Positions 26,937 through 36,400 are shown, counted from the first letter of the stretch. The stretch: 64,000 bases of DNA from JBCCCJ01 sp039029315 (GCA_039029315.1 JBCCGK010000053.1:10506-74505), one strand, 5' to 3'. The notes: generated by a model not told the origin, from the letters alone. Made by a program: numbers and translations.

Positions 26937-27259
26937 TCCAATAATTGTTGAAAGTCTTTTTTGAATATGTAATTTTACATTATTGAAATCAAAAAAAAAT
27001 TGATGTAATTTGAATATTAGAGAGTCATTTCTTTAAAAAATTAGCAAATTCACGACATTTCACCATTCATATATAAAATGACAATTAATTGCAGTAAATT
27101 TACATGATAATCATGTAAATTTGTTCATATTTTCTGGAAATTAGCACAAATCATTTACTATCAATAAGTTATGAGATTTTTTTTTTGAATTTTAGAAATC
27201 TTTCCTTTATCTTGAAATGGAAGGATTTCTACATGTAAGTCTGAAAAATATGCTTAACT
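26937..27259. promoter_or_regulatory. AT-rich divergent promoter region with palindromes
   Basis: A 323-base non-coding stretch between the unknown minus-strand gene and the NfeD-like gene. It contains a perfect 27-bp palindrome at 27096-27122, a smaller dyad ATGTAA/TTACAT at 26967-26980, and further TGTAA words near 27003 and 27232. The recurrence of TTACAT/ATGTAA half-sites suggests operator sites for one regulator controlling one or both genes. Confidence 0.45.
27096..27122. promoter_or_regulatory. perfect 27-bp palindrome, candidate operator
   Basis: Arms AAATTTACATGAT (27096-27108) and ATCATGTAAATTT (27110-27122) surround a single central A. Thirteen matched pairs exceed what AT-rich sequence gives easily by chance. 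No T-tract follows, so an operator is more likely than a terminator. Confidence 0.5.
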
Positions 27260-27460
27260 ATGAAAAATCTGCATGCGCTCATCGGAAAATCAGGCGTTGC
27301 AAAATCATCATTGCTCGCTTGTGGAATCATCGCAGTTGGAAATGAACTGTATGAGGCCAAAACCCGCTTCGAACCCATTATCAAAGGCGATAGGGTTCTC
27401 ATTGTAGATGTTCACTTGAACTTGTTAATTGTGCAAAAGACCAAGCTCTACAAGGCCTAA
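27260..27460 (+). CDS. stand-alone NfeD-like OB-fold domain (66 residues)
   Basis: 66 residues matching the spacing of the C-terminal soluble domain of NfeD: ALIGKSGVAKSSLLACGIIA corresponds to the family's G-x2-G-x-A-x-T-x-L-x-P-x-G strand, followed by GNELYEAKTRFEPIIKGDRV and LLIVQK. NfeD normally has membrane helices before this five-stranded domain and works with stomatin-like proteins. Here the domain stands alone with no membrane segment and no stomatin gene nearby, and the usual Thr and Pro of the TDLRPSG loop are replaced (SSLLACG). It may be a remnant or a free-standing OB-fold protein. Confidence 0.45.
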   Translation: MKNLHALIGKSGVAKSSLLACGIIAVGNELYEAKTRFEPIIKGDRVLIVDVHLNLLIVQKTKLYKA

Positions 27461-27933
27461 TTGGTTCATCAGCAAGAACAGACAAATCATTCTCACAGAC
27501 TTTTCTCCTGGGCAGGTCTGGTCTTGTATAGGTCAACAAAAAAATGAAGCTATCTTCTCCCAGGAAGATAGTCTGGCGGATCAATATTTGAATAACAAAT
27601 ATTCAATCACCGTTATGCTCCAATCTCAACCGATCATGGGACTCGGGAAAACATCTATTCTATTTTTATCAGCATAAAAACTGGCATTTCTTATCTTTCT
27701 CATATCGGTATTCTGCGGGTATGGAAGGTAGAGATCGCTGGGGGACAAAATTGATTTTCCGGGGTAACATCCTAGCAATCGCCAACTTCCAGAACATGCC
27801 TTGAGGTCAACCCATCCAGGATGACTCTAGTAGCAGGAAGTCATGAATTGCCCTTCATATCTAAATCTCTCTTCTCCATGGCAAGTTTGCAGCTGTTTAG
27901 CTGCATACTACCCTTTGGTTTACATAGATCATA
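27461..27933. other. intergenic region with two hairpins, no supported gene
   Basis: About 470 bases between convergent genes. Two adjacent hairpins lie at 27550-27571 (CTATCTTC/GAAGATAG, 6-base loop) and 27583-27603 (AATATTTG/CAAATATT, 5-base loop), and a third at 27889-27904 (GCAGCT/AGCTGC). The first pair may end the short NfeD-like transcript. An 82-codon frame here (27429-27677) overlaps the NfeD-like gene and has no recognisable content. Confidence 0.4.
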
Positions 27934-29376
27934 TCATTGAGAAGAATTCCCCGAACTACTCCCCTTCCCTTTGTTCATACGCTCGCGCAAAGAGAACAAA
28001 CTGTCCTGAATGGCGTCATTCAAAAAATCAACCAATGGGTTCATCTTTTTTCGGAGGCGATTCAGGATGCGTCGATTTATCCGCTTGCCATCCGCAGCAT
28101 TGATTTGCTTTTGAAGCGGCTCCATCAGGCTTTCAATATGGTCGATGGCTTCCCCTGTTAGCCAAGCTGCACCCGAATTGAGGTGAGTCTGAAGGTTGGT
28201 AGCAGAAGTTTTGAGGATGTCAAAATAAGAATCAATTCGGGCGCGCTCATCTGGATTTTTCAATTCTTTCCTCCACCAATACATCAGATTGATTCCACGA
28301 CCTATTCCGTAAGTCGCTCGCCCTATATCCCGAATCGATTTTCGGTTTTGCTCCAACATATCCTGCTCAGGACCAGTTCGTTCAGATATTTGCTCGTCCA
28401 GGTCTCCCAGTTGCTCTCCCTGAGCATAATTCACAAGAGAACCAATATTGCAGGTATCCAGAATATAGGTCAAATGAATGTCAAAATCCCGGGCAAGTTG
28501 TCCCAGCGAACGCATATCCTCAAATGACATATTGGACCAATCCACCCCTGTAATGCCTTCTGCTCCCCCATGACCTTCAAAATATACTGTCAGCTCTCCT
28601 ACATTCCCCTGTTGCAATTGAGGAAAGAAATCAATGATCGCATTCATCACCCCGCTATTCATCTGATCAGCAGTGGGATTTTTCACGATAATGACCTTGT
28701 CATAACTCCCGTCTAGAGCTTTCCTAAACGGACTTCCCTTTTGCAAGTGATCCCGGATATCGGGCAGGTCGGAAGAACTTCCTTTATAGTTCCACGCGCC
28801 CAGATAAATCGCCCACCTTTTTGTGACCAGATCACTCTCAACGGCTTCTCCACTGTGCATCGCATGAGGATCGCCGCGCTTGGGATCACTGTTTGCAATA
28901 TGCCTTGCAGCGTCATCTACTCGCATTTTTTTTCTGCGCCACAACTGTGTGATCCGCTCTGTCAACTCTCCCGTCGAATTCTCTGCCTGTGTAGTTGCAG
29001 CAATGACTTCAAAGGAAGGAGGCGTGACTGATTCTCCAACTACCTCATCCAGCATAGACTCAGTTTCTGAATCAAGTTGTATGTCTTCCTCTTCTTCCTC
29101 TGTTACTGCCTGCCTCTGGAGGGGAATATGGGCATGAATCATATCCAGAGAGGAGGAATTCCGGTCTTTTAATTGAAATGTCTCGATCGAGTGCCTGTCT
29201 TTAGACAAGCTGGCAGAAGAACGGAATTTTCCGTTTTTCTCACCCGAATCTTCAGGGATGCTGGCTGTCAATTGTAAGGGAGGAGAATCAAGACCAATGC
29301 CTTCTTGATTTTGTTCCTCTGCGGCGGGCTGCTGCGATTGTGCGTTTCGTTTTTTGGAAATGGATTCGCGACTCAT
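27934..29376 (-). CDS. caspase-like peptidase with disordered leader, possible eCIS cargo
   Basis: About 480 residues from the ATG at 29376 (an upstream TTG is disregarded). Residues 1-~130 are low-complexity, charged and contain repeated PLQLTA, FQLKDR and PLQRQA words, the style of leaders on proteins delivered by extracellular contractile injection systems in Bacteroidota. Residues ~185-330 form a caspase/metacaspase-like fold: His269 in VYFEGHGGAEG and Cys309 in YILDTCNIGS, with an internal strand WAIYLGAWNYKGSS. The C-terminal ~150 residues are helical. No signal peptide, so any export would be non-Sec. Both catalytic residues are intact. Effector or cargo status is inference; no injection apparatus is in the window. 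Confidence 0.7.
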   Translation of the reverse strand: MSRESISKKRNAQSQQPAAEEQNQEGIGLDSPPLQLTASIPEDSGEKNGKFRSSASLSKDRHSIETFQLKDRNSSSLDMIHAHIPLQRQAVTEEEEEDIQLDSETESMLDEVVGESVTPPSFEVIAATTQAENSTGELTERITQLWRRKKMRVDDAARHIANSDPKRGDPHAMHSGEAVESDLVTKRWAIYLGAWNYKGSSSDLPDIRDHLQKGSPFRKALDGSYDKVIIVKNPTADQMNSGVMNAIIDFFPQLQQGNVGELTVYFEGHGGAEGITGVDWSNMSFEDMRSLGQLARDFDIHLTYILDTCNIGSLVNYAQGEQLGDLDEQISERTGPEQDMLEQNRKSIRDIGRATYGIGRGINLMYWWRKELKNPDERARIDSYFDILKTSATNLQTHLNSGAAWLTGEAIDHIESLMEPLQKQINAADGKRINRRILNRLRKKMNPLVDFLNDAIQDSLFSLRERMNKGKGSSSGNSSQ

Positions 29377-29612
29377 AAACAAGTCTGATTCTTACAACAT
29401 TGAGATACTCAAAGTTCTTCATTCCTTGTTAGCAGGGATGAAGGTAAGATCAGTCCAATTTGTAAAAAATGTTGTAGAGAAGCGGGAGAAAAACAAGTTG
29501 CACATTTTCCTCTCCTTCTCCAAATGTTGACAAGAATAATGAGTAAAATAAATACATCCCGCTTCAGCCTCACACCAAAACGGGATGTTGATTTAACAAG
29601 CAGAAACTTATT

Positions 29613-31067
29613 TTATCGATGCATGATCTTCTGCGAGAAGAAAGTATGCTTCTGAAGATCTTCAAATCGGAAAATCAGCAGCCCTTTGGGAAGCTGGCTC
29701 AAGTTGAGTTGCTCCGATCCTCCGACTTCTTTTCGCATGACCATGGCTCCATTCATCTGAAAGATCGAGAGTTGGTATCTACCTGAGGCTGCCTCTATCT
29801 GTATGATCTCAGAAGCTGGATTGGGGTATAACAGAATGTCCAGCTCTTCAAATCTGTCTGCAATTCCGGTAGTTGTGCTGTCATTGCCAGTTGTATCGGT
29901 GCTTGTGGTATCCATCGGGAGAATGGTCAGATGTCCCAGGCTGTCAAATGGATTGGACCACTTTTCATCTGTATAGATATTGGTGCCTGTCAAGGTCATC
30001 AGAAAGGCTTCCAGGGCTAATTTTTCATTATCCGTCAATTGCAAATTTTGGAGTACGGGAGGTGGGCCTCCGGGAGGACCTCCAGCTCCTCCAAGTCGCT
30101 GATCCAGATTGGTATTCATGGGATTGTCTGGAATCGAATCATAATGCTCTATGACTTGCATTAGACTGGTAAAGCTTCCATCATGCATCAAGGGACCATT
30201 CAGAACTCCTTGTGGATTGATCAGATCCCGCAAGGAGGGGGCACGTGTCACATTCACATCAATAGCAGAAGTATCCCCGGCAACACTGATGACGCCATTG
30301 TTTCCGGAATTGGGAACGATGTCGAATTCAGGAGGTCTGTGGCATCCTCCACATCCAGCACCGCCTTGTCCAGGAGGCAGAATAAACAATGCTTTCCCCA
30401 TGTTTTCCTGCTGGGTAAAATTGAGAAATGGCATGCCTTCATTGATTGCCTGCGCACGCCCCACATCATAGCGGGAATCGAAAGATTGGATACTGCGGAT
30501 AAATTGTGCCAAAGCCCGCTGCATACGTTCTTCGGTGATCATGCTGTCTCCATACACTTCGTTGAACAAACGAGGATAATATGGCAAGGCATCCATTCTG
30601 CGAATCAAGGAATCCAGTGCCGGATCTCCATTTGTTCCACTGAAGCCCATCTCTACATGATCCTGAATGGGTCTGGTGGATTGGTCTTCGAGAGAAGTCG
30701 CTCGTTCATCCCAAAAAAACTGGACTTCATCTCCAAATCGGGCATTGACAAGCCTCATCGCATGTCTTCCCGTCAATCCTCCAGCAAGCCCTACACTCAA
30801 TACAGCAGTATCTGAGAAGGCAAATTCTTGTTGGTGGCAACTGGCACATGCGATCGTGCTGTTCAGAGAAAGGGTTTTGTCATAAAACAAAACACGCCCC
30901 AGAGTAGCCCCTTCATCGGCAATGTCATTCCAGGGAGGGGTGTTGTCTTTGCTGATATATGTCGGAACCGATTGGCCCGCATATTGGAACAAATTGTCAA
31001 GGTCAATGGTGGCAGCAAGCAAAAAGAAGCATGACACACCCAAGAGTAGGAAATAGTATCTACGCAT
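29613..31067 (-). CDS. secreted cytochrome-c peroxidase (MauG/CcpA type) with T9SS sorting domain
   Basis: 484 residues with an N-terminal signal peptide (FLLLGVSCFFLLAAT). Two haem c motifs are visible: CASCH (Cys74-His78) and CGGCH in the second half. GRVLFYDKTLSLNSTIACAS and the second domain are typical of bacterial dihaem peroxidases, which reduce H2O2 in the periplasm, or of related MauG-like enzymes. The last ~75 residues (LLYPNPASEIIQI through LPKGLLIFRFEDL) are a type A T9SS C-terminal domain, so the enzyme is probably translocated to the cell surface or released. Monocistronic in appearance. Confidence 0.88.
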   Translation of the reverse strand: MRRYYFLLLGVSCFFLLAATIDLDNLFQYAGQSVPTYISKDNTPPWNDIADEGATLGRVLFYDKTLSLNSTIACASCHQQEFAFSDTAVLSVGLAGGLTGRHAMRLVNARFGDEVQFFWDERATSLEDQSTRPIQDHVEMGFSGTNGDPALDSLIRRMDALPYYPRLFNEVYGDSMITEERMQRALAQFIRSIQSFDSRYDVGRAQAINEGMPFLNFTQQENMGKALFILPPGQGGAGCGGCHRPPEFDIVPNSGNNGVISVAGDTSAIDVNVTRAPSLRDLINPQGVLNGPLMHDGSFTSLMQVIEHYDSIPDNPMNTNLDQRLGGAGGPPGGPPPVLQNLQLTDNEKLALEAFLMTLTGTNIYTDEKWSNPFDSLGHLTILPMDTTSTDTTGNDSTTTGIADRFEELDILLYPNPASEIIQIEAASGRYQLSIFQMNGAMVMRKEVGGSEQLNLSQLPKGLLIFRFEDLQKHTFFSQKIMHR

Positions 31068-31372
31068 TGGTGAAAAAATTGTAATGAGAAATAAAAAGCT
31101 ATAGCCACCGAGAATTGATGCCGAAAGATAAATTTACTTTTTCGATTTTCCCGTTTTTTCAAAAAAAATCAATCCGACTTTTTCCTAGCACTTTCCCACA
31201 AACTCCCTGATGAAACAGCTCTAGCTGAACTCTTGCTCAACATACATATCTCAGCCCTAGGAGAAGGGGCATTCCTCTCTCACTTCTTACTTATGTTATA
31301 CTTATGGTCGAATGGTTCACTCGCCTAGAAGCTATTTGGGATGCCTCTCAGAGCGTTTTTCTCCCCCAGACC
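31068..31372. other. intergenic region, presumed promoter of the peroxidase gene
   Basis: A 305-base stretch upstream of the minus-strand peroxidase and downstream of the minus-strand aminotransferase. No ORF with identifiable content, repeat or strong hairpin was found. Confidence 0.4.
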
Positions 31373-32710
31373 TCAGTCACAGCAGGCATCTGCAAGCGCT
31401 AAGGCCTGATCGATAATTTCTATGCCTGCTTCTACTTCTTCCTGACTAATGGTGAGCGGCGGCGCAACAAAAATGAAATTCCATTTGACAAAAGTGAACA
31501 TACCCAATTCACTGATTTTGGCTTTGACCTGCTGCATGGCTTCAGTCATAGGGGCATTCCAGGGACTCAATGGTTCTTTTGTGTCCCGATTTTTCACCAA
31601 TTCCAGGCAGCCCAGCATACCTGTATTCCGCCAATCACCGATAGAAGGATGTTGGTCGCCAAGGGCTGCCATCCGCTGGTCGATATAGTGTCCGGTGTCT
31701 ACAGCTCTTTGACAAAGATTTTCCTTTTCATATATATCCAGAACAGCCAAAGCCGCTGCACAAGAGACAGCATGTGCCGAATATGTCAGGCCCAATGGGA
31801 AGTTGCGGTCATCAAAACTCCTGGCAATCCGATCTGAGACAGCAATGCCACCCAATGGGATATAGCCTGCTGTTACCCCTTTGGCAAAGCACAGGATATC
31901 TGGTACAATCTCGTGATGTTCTACCCCAAACCATTTGCCTGTACGGCAAAACCCGCTCATTACTTCATCCGAAATAAACAGGATTCCAAACTCATCACAA
32001 AGCTTCTTGACATGTTTCAGGTACATTGGCGGATATTTGATACAACCGGAGGTGCCAGATTCTCCTTCCATCAGGATGGCGGCAATATTTTGCGGGCCTT
32101 CATAGAGGATTGTCTTGCGAAGATTGGCAAGGGCTCTTTCTCCACATTCTTGCGGAGAGGAAGAGTACCAGGGACATCGGTAGCTATAGGGATTCTCGAC
32201 ATGCACGATATTGGGAAGTTGGTTGGCATCCACTTCCAGCTTTCGCGGATCTCCACCTGTAGAGATCGCTCCCAGGGTCGCACCGTGATAAGAGCGATAA
32301 TGGGTAATGATTTTATGCTTGCCAGTATACAGGCGAGCGAGTTTGATGGCATTGTCGATCGCCTCTGCCCCGCCCAGGGTAAAAAAAGTTTTGTTCAAGT
32401 CTCCGGGCATGATGCTGGCCAATTTGACTCCCAAGCGCCCTCTCACCTCAGTTCCCATACTTGGGGCGACATAGCTGAGTTTGTTCATTTGATCCATAAC
32501 TGCTTGCGCCACTTCATCTCTGCCGTGTCCGATATTGACATTCATGAGTTGGGAGGAGAAGTCGATGTATCGTTTGCCGTTCTGCGCATGAAGGTATACT
32601 CCTTTTGCATGATCAATGATCAGAGGATGGAGATTCCCTTGTGGCCCCCAGGGAAAAAAGGTATAGGAGGTGTTTAGGTGTCGAATATGATTTTTTGACG
32701 TTTGTTGCAT
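31373..32710 (-). CDS. class III PLP-dependent aminotransferase
   Basis: About 445 residues from the ATG at 32710; the longer frame adds 22 residues without family character. Class III (omega-transaminase) features: GHGRDEVAQAVMDQMNKLSY near the N-terminus, FTLGGAEAIDNAIKLAR (cofactor phosphate loop), HYRSYHGATLGA, FISDEVMSGFCRTGKWF (Asp contacting the pyridine nitrogen), and the Schiff-base Lys in LCFAKGVTAGYIPLGG. The N-terminal LNTSYTFFPWGPQG resembles taurine- or beta-alanine-pyruvate aminotransferases, but substrate specificity cannot be fixed from sequence. It is divergent from the EAD11 operon across about 255 bases. Confidence 0.88.
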   Translation of the reverse strand: MQQTSKNHIRHLNTSYTFFPWGPQGNLHPLIIDHAKGVYLHAQNGKRYIDFSSQLMNVNIGHGRDEVAQAVMDQMNKLSYVAPSMGTEVRGRLGVKLASIMPGDLNKTFFTLGGAEAIDNAIKLARLYTGKHKIITHYRSYHGATLGAISTGGDPRKLEVDANQLPNIVHVENPYSYRCPWYSSSPQECGERALANLRKTILYEGPQNIAAILMEGESGTSGCIKYPPMYLKHVKKLCDEFGILFISDEVMSGFCRTGKWFGVEHHEIVPDILCFAKGVTAGYIPLGGIAVSDRIARSFDDRNFPLGLTYSAHAVSCAAALAVLDIYEKENLCQRAVDTGHYIDQRMAALGDQHPSIGDWRNTGMLGCLELVKNRDTKEPLSPWNAPMTEAMQQVKAKISELGMFTFVKWNFIFVAPPLTISQEEVEAGIEIIDQALALADACCD

Positions 32711-32844
32711 GATTGGAATATCTGTTCGGGTCCAGGTATCCAAGCTACAACATTCGTCTATTTTTTCAGCGAACAATGCCTACAAATTCATTTCACAACC
32801 ACAAATAACTCCCGATCTGGAAAGTTTTCTTTTTCTAGACATTC

Positions 32845-32860
32845 TACTCATAAATGAGTA
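32845..32860. promoter_or_regulatory. 16-bp palindrome upstream of the EAD11-TPR operon
   Basis: TACTCATAAATGAGTA: 7-bp arms TACTCAT and ATGAGTA around AA. It lies about 105 bases upstream of the EAD11 gene and about 135 upstream of the divergent aminotransferase start, a suitable place for a regulator binding site. Confidence 0.4.
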
Positions 32861-32965
32861 CATTTACTTTTCGTCAAGGGGCTCTATTTTTATTCCAATT
32901 GATACATATCCCTCTATCAACTTCTTCTTTTTTCATCCAGCCCGTCAATTAGACTTCAATGATCC

Positions 32966-33877
32966 ATGGCAAAACCAAATTATATTTCCTTCATCCGACA
33001 ATTAATTGCCAAAAATGAGTTAGCTGAAGCTCTCCAACAGTTACAGGGACTATTGGGCAAACATCCAAATCGGAATGAGGTATTGATTCAGTCTTCCAAA
33101 TATGCGGAGATCATGAAAATGGCGCGCGTGGGTGTACTGGACTTTTCGGAAAGCAGTAGAGAAAAGACTGCTATTCGGCAAGGGCTATTGGAGCTATTGG
33201 ATGAACTGGAAAGAGACGCGCTGAAAGAAGAGAAGAAGGCCCCTAGCCCTCAAATGGCAGGTTTAGGCTTCACTGTCTCGAGAGTTTGGCTGATCATTGC
33301 CTTGCTGGTGGCAATTGGGATCTGTATCAGTCTATGGATGGCAACACGTCCCCTTCAACTGACTGTGTTTGTCACAGATGCAAAAGGGAATGTCGTACTC
33401 GAAAATCAGGGAGAACTCAATATTCCTCTAGGCAATCGATCTCTGAATTCCAGAATCGGAGATGATGGCAGGACCAATTTTGGAGATATCACCGGTGTGT
33501 CCAAGGGAGAAAAGATCCGAATCGGCTTAGAGGCCGAGGGATGGGAGATCGCAGATGGAAACAATGAATTCATATTCACAGGAGAGCCTATTCATCTGAT
33601 TGTTCAAAGAGACAATTCTTTGGGCATTGTCAAGGGAACGGTGATGAGCAGAGATGGAAGCACATTTCTTGAGCGAGTGGAAGTTAGCATCAATGGAGAT
33701 ACAAGCATTTACACCAATCAGCAAGGAAGGTTCAGGATCATCTTGCCTCTCCACATGCGGGTCAAGAGCAAAACAGAACGATATCGCCTATTCTATATGA
33801 AAGAGGGATATGAGCCGACAGACGAATACTATTCCATCACTTCTGCCGGCGCTGATATTCGGATGGACCCAAAATAA
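32966..33877 (+). CDS. EAD11 domain protein with one membrane helix and periplasmic beta domains
   Basis: 303 residues. Residues ~8-82 match effector-associated domain 11 (EAD11): LIAKNELAEALQQLQGLL, then NEVLIQSSKYAEIMKMARVG, then the conserved end LLELLDELE. EADs are small death-like helical adaptors that join sensors to effectors by like-with-like pairing in predicted bacterial conflict systems. A membrane helix follows (~107-126, VWLIIALLVAIGICISLWMA). The C-terminal ~175 residues are beta-rich, ending in a carboxypeptidase-regulatory-like domain (VKGTVMSRDGSTFLERVEVS). Predicted topology is EAD inside, beta domains outside. It is the first gene of an operon; the first TPR gene starts 3 bases after its stop. 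Confidence 0.8.
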   Translation: MAKPNYISFIRQLIAKNELAEALQQLQGLLGKHPNRNEVLIQSSKYAEIMKMARVGVLDFSESSREKTAIRQGLLELLDELERDALKEEKKAPSPQMAGLGFTVSRVWLIIALLVAIGICISLWMATRPLQLTVFVTDAKGNVVLENQGELNIPLGNRSLNSRIGDDGRTNFGDITGVSKGEKIRIGLEAEGWEIADGNNEFIFTGEPIHLIVQRDNSLGIVKGTVMSRDGSTFLERVEVSINGDTSIYTNQQGRFRIILPLHMRVKSKTERYRLFYMKEGYEPTDEYYSITSAGADIRMDPK

Positions 33878-33880
33878 TCA

Positions 33881-36400
33881 ATGATGAGAATCCTATGTTA
33901 TGCGTTTGCATTGTTGTGTTGTGTTCCTGTTTTGGGACAGACAAACAAGCTCCTCAATGGGAGAATTCTGTATCAGAATAGTGGCAAACAACCAGCTATC
34001 GGGGTGAAGGTTTCAGGAGAGATTTCTGAGGATAATGCAGCCAATTCGACCTACTCAGCTTCCAATGGATCTTATCAATTGGTCTTCCCTGATGGCAAAG
34101 AAGGGGAGCTTGTTCAGCTTGCTATAGGAGAAACGGATCAGACAGGTCAGGCCATCGAGTTGGTCAATACCAGAGAAGTCGAACTCTGTCAGATTCCTGC
34201 AGATGCTTCGGAAGCGTTTGAGATCATTGTCTGTCCAAAAGGGTCCAGAGATCTTGCTGCTCAGCGGTATTATCGGATTCTGAAATCCTCTTCTGATGCT
34301 GCGCTTGGGCAGGCCAAGGAACAATTGGATAGTCTCCTTGAAACGGAGGAAAAAGATTATGCACGCATTACCTCATTAAGTAATAAAATTGATCAACTAG
34401 AATCCCAGGCTGATTCCCTTTCGATCTATAAGGAGGCGCTTCGCATTGCATCGATCAATCAGGATCAAGCGACTGAGCGTGTGAAGGAATATTTGCGGCT
34501 ATTGGAGGAGGGACAATCCGTCCAAAAGGCTCGTGAGGCATTAAGCATGAAGAAGGCAAGCAGTCAATTAGATCAAAGTGTTAGGGGATTCAAAGCTGCC
34601 ATTGAGGAGTTAGAGTTACGAGCAGGTGCATCGAGCAGCATTTTTGATTATGAAGATGCGATTGCTTGTTATGATACACTGATTTATCATTCGGAGAGAG
34701 TTGGGGTTAGAAGATTGAGAATCGCTGAATACCACAAAAACGCTGGCATATCTTCTCGAAAAGACGGAAAATTTATTACCGCTCTTAAATATGCTGAACA
34801 AGCAAAAACCATATTGGAAAAAGTCCTGCCTCCGAATGATATGAATCTTGCAATAATCTATAGCAATATTTCTTCTATTTACCATTCTATGGACAAACAT
34901 CTTCTTGCACTTAAATGGCAACATCAAGCGATTAGAATTAAAGAAAATTCATCCTCAATCGATTCCAGAAGTGTTGCTAGTTCTCATAATAGTTTGGGGG
35001 CAATTTATCAAGGATTAGATTCTTTCAATCTTGCTCTAAAACATTATCAAAAAGCACTAAGATTTCGAGAACGATTTCCAGCTACAAATCGTCTTGAGTT
35101 AGCCATTTCTTACCATAATATCGCCTTTACATATGTAAGTCTAGATAGCCTTGTAAAAGCAACAGACTATCAGAAAAAGGCGATTCAGATAATAAAATCT
35201 ACTTCTGATCCCCAACATCCTGATTTGGGTAATGCCTACAACAATTTAGCTTTCATATACAAGCATAGAAATCTATTCGAAGAGGCATTAAAATATCAAA
35301 TAAAGTGCTTGAACATACAAAAACTGATATTGAATTCTAAACATCCAGCCATTGCGAATTCTTTCAATAACATTGGAGACTATTACAGAAAACTGAATAA
35401 ACAATCAGAAGCTGTTGATTATCAAATCAAAGCAATCCAAATTTATGAAGAAATCTTTCGTCCCAATCATCCTAGATTGGCTGGTGCTTATGGGAATATT
35501 AGTCAATCTCTCCAAGAGTTAAATCAATTTAAACAAGCCCTTTCTTTTCAAGAAAAATCTATCAATATCCTTGAAAATTTAGACCCTTCCCCTACTCTTC
35601 AATTGGCGATAGCTTACAATAACATTGCCTCAATTTATCAAAACCTAAATCAAGATGAAGAAGGGGTGAGATATCAAGCAAAATCAGTTCGTATGTTAGA
35701 GGAAATTCTCCCTCCGGGTCATGAGAATCTGGGAATTGTCTATTCGAACCTTGCCAAAAGTTATAAAGATCTAAACAGGTTTTCTGCAGCCATTGAATCA
35801 CAAGAAAGAGCACTATTAATTTTTCAACAAGTCCTATCTGAAAATCACAATTATTTCAAAAAGGCATTCAATCATTGGTTGGAGATATACTATAAAAGAG
35901 GAGTTCATTTTTTCCACTTGAACGACTTTCATCATGCAATTTCAGATTTAGATACCGTGATTATTCAAGCTCCAAAAGATTGTGCCTTCCTTTTAGATGC
36001 CTGGTATTATAAAGCACTCTGTCACCATCATCTTCAAGATTTTCCGTCGGCTATTCAAGCCCTTCAAGATATCAAATCGTTCCCCTCTGATTCGCAAAAG
36101 AAAGAGCTTACGTCTTATCTCGGCCTTGCCTACGCCCACAACTCTCAATTCCCAGAAGCCAAGGCCGCCTTTACAGAATATGAAGCCATATATCCGGACG
36201 CTGGCATCACCCAAAGAAACTGGGCCGTCTACCATGCCCTTCAGGGCGAAGGACAGCAAGCCCGGCACCATCTCCAACTCGCCATCGAACGCGGATATGA
36301 CGATTGGGAGTGGATCAGACAAGCGGACTGTTTGAAACGCATCCGCAAGCACAAATCTATCAAGACGCTTATCAAAGCCGCACAGGAATCGACAGGATAA
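33881..36400 (+). CDS. secreted TPR protein, EAD11 operon paralogue 1
   Basis: 839 residues with signal peptide (MMRILCYAFALLCCVPVLGQ). Residues ~22-130 form a carboxypeptidase-regulatory-like beta domain (LLNGRILYQNSGKQPAIGVK). Residues ~130-235 form a helical stalk shared by all four paralogues (YKEALRIASINQDQATERV, then AREALS), and ~240-820 about ten kinesin-light-chain-type TPRs of ~42 residues with HP(D/A)-L-A-NNIA words. The C-terminal block NWAVYHALQGEGQQARHHLQ is also shared. There is no catalytic domain. It starts 3 bases after the EAD11 stop, indicating translational coupling. The TPR core is noticeably more AT-rich than the ends. Periplasmic or surface protein-binding scaffold by inference. 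Confidence 0.82.
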   Translation: MMRILCYAFALLCCVPVLGQTNKLLNGRILYQNSGKQPAIGVKVSGEISEDNAANSTYSASNGSYQLVFPDGKEGELVQLAIGETDQTGQAIELVNTREVELCQIPADASEAFEIIVCPKGSRDLAAQRYYRILKSSSDAALGQAKEQLDSLLETEEKDYARITSLSNKIDQLESQADSLSIYKEALRIASINQDQATERVKEYLRLLEEGQSVQKAREALSMKKASSQLDQSVRGFKAAIEELELRAGASSSIFDYEDAIACYDTLIYHSERVGVRRLRIAEYHKNAGISSRKDGKFITALKYAEQAKTILEKVLPPNDMNLAIIYSNISSIYHSMDKHLLALKWQHQAIRIKENSSSIDSRSVASSHNSLGAIYQGLDSFNLALKHYQKALRFRERFPATNRLELAISYHNIAFTYVSLDSLVKATDYQKKAIQIIKSTSDPQHPDLGNAYNNLAFIYKHRNLFEEALKYQIKCLNIQKLILNSKHPAIANSFNNIGDYYRKLNKQSEAVDYQIKAIQIYEEIFRPNHPRLAGAYGNISQSLQELNQFKQALSFQEKSINILENLDPSPTLQLAIAYNNIASIYQNLNQDEEGVRYQAKSVRMLEEILPPGHENLGIVYSNLAKSYKDLNRFSAAIESQERALLIFQQVLSENHNYFKKAFNHWLEIYYKRGVHFFHLNDFHHAISDLDTVIIQAPKDCAFLLDAWYYKALCHHHLQDFPSAIQALQDIKSFPSDSQKKELTSYLGLAYAHNSQFPEAKAAFTEYEAIYPDAGITQRNWAVYHALQGEGQQARHHLQLAIERGYDDWEWIRQADCLKRIRKHKSIKTLIKAAQESTG

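Noticed and set aside
27429..27677. 82-codon frame after the NfeD-like gene
   Set aside because: It overlaps the NfeD-like frame, contains two strong hairpins and has no recognisable sequence features.
31913..32677. 254-codon frame on the plus strand opposite the aminotransferase
   Set aside because: Antisense to a clear class III aminotransferase with all catalytic motifs. No independent evidence.
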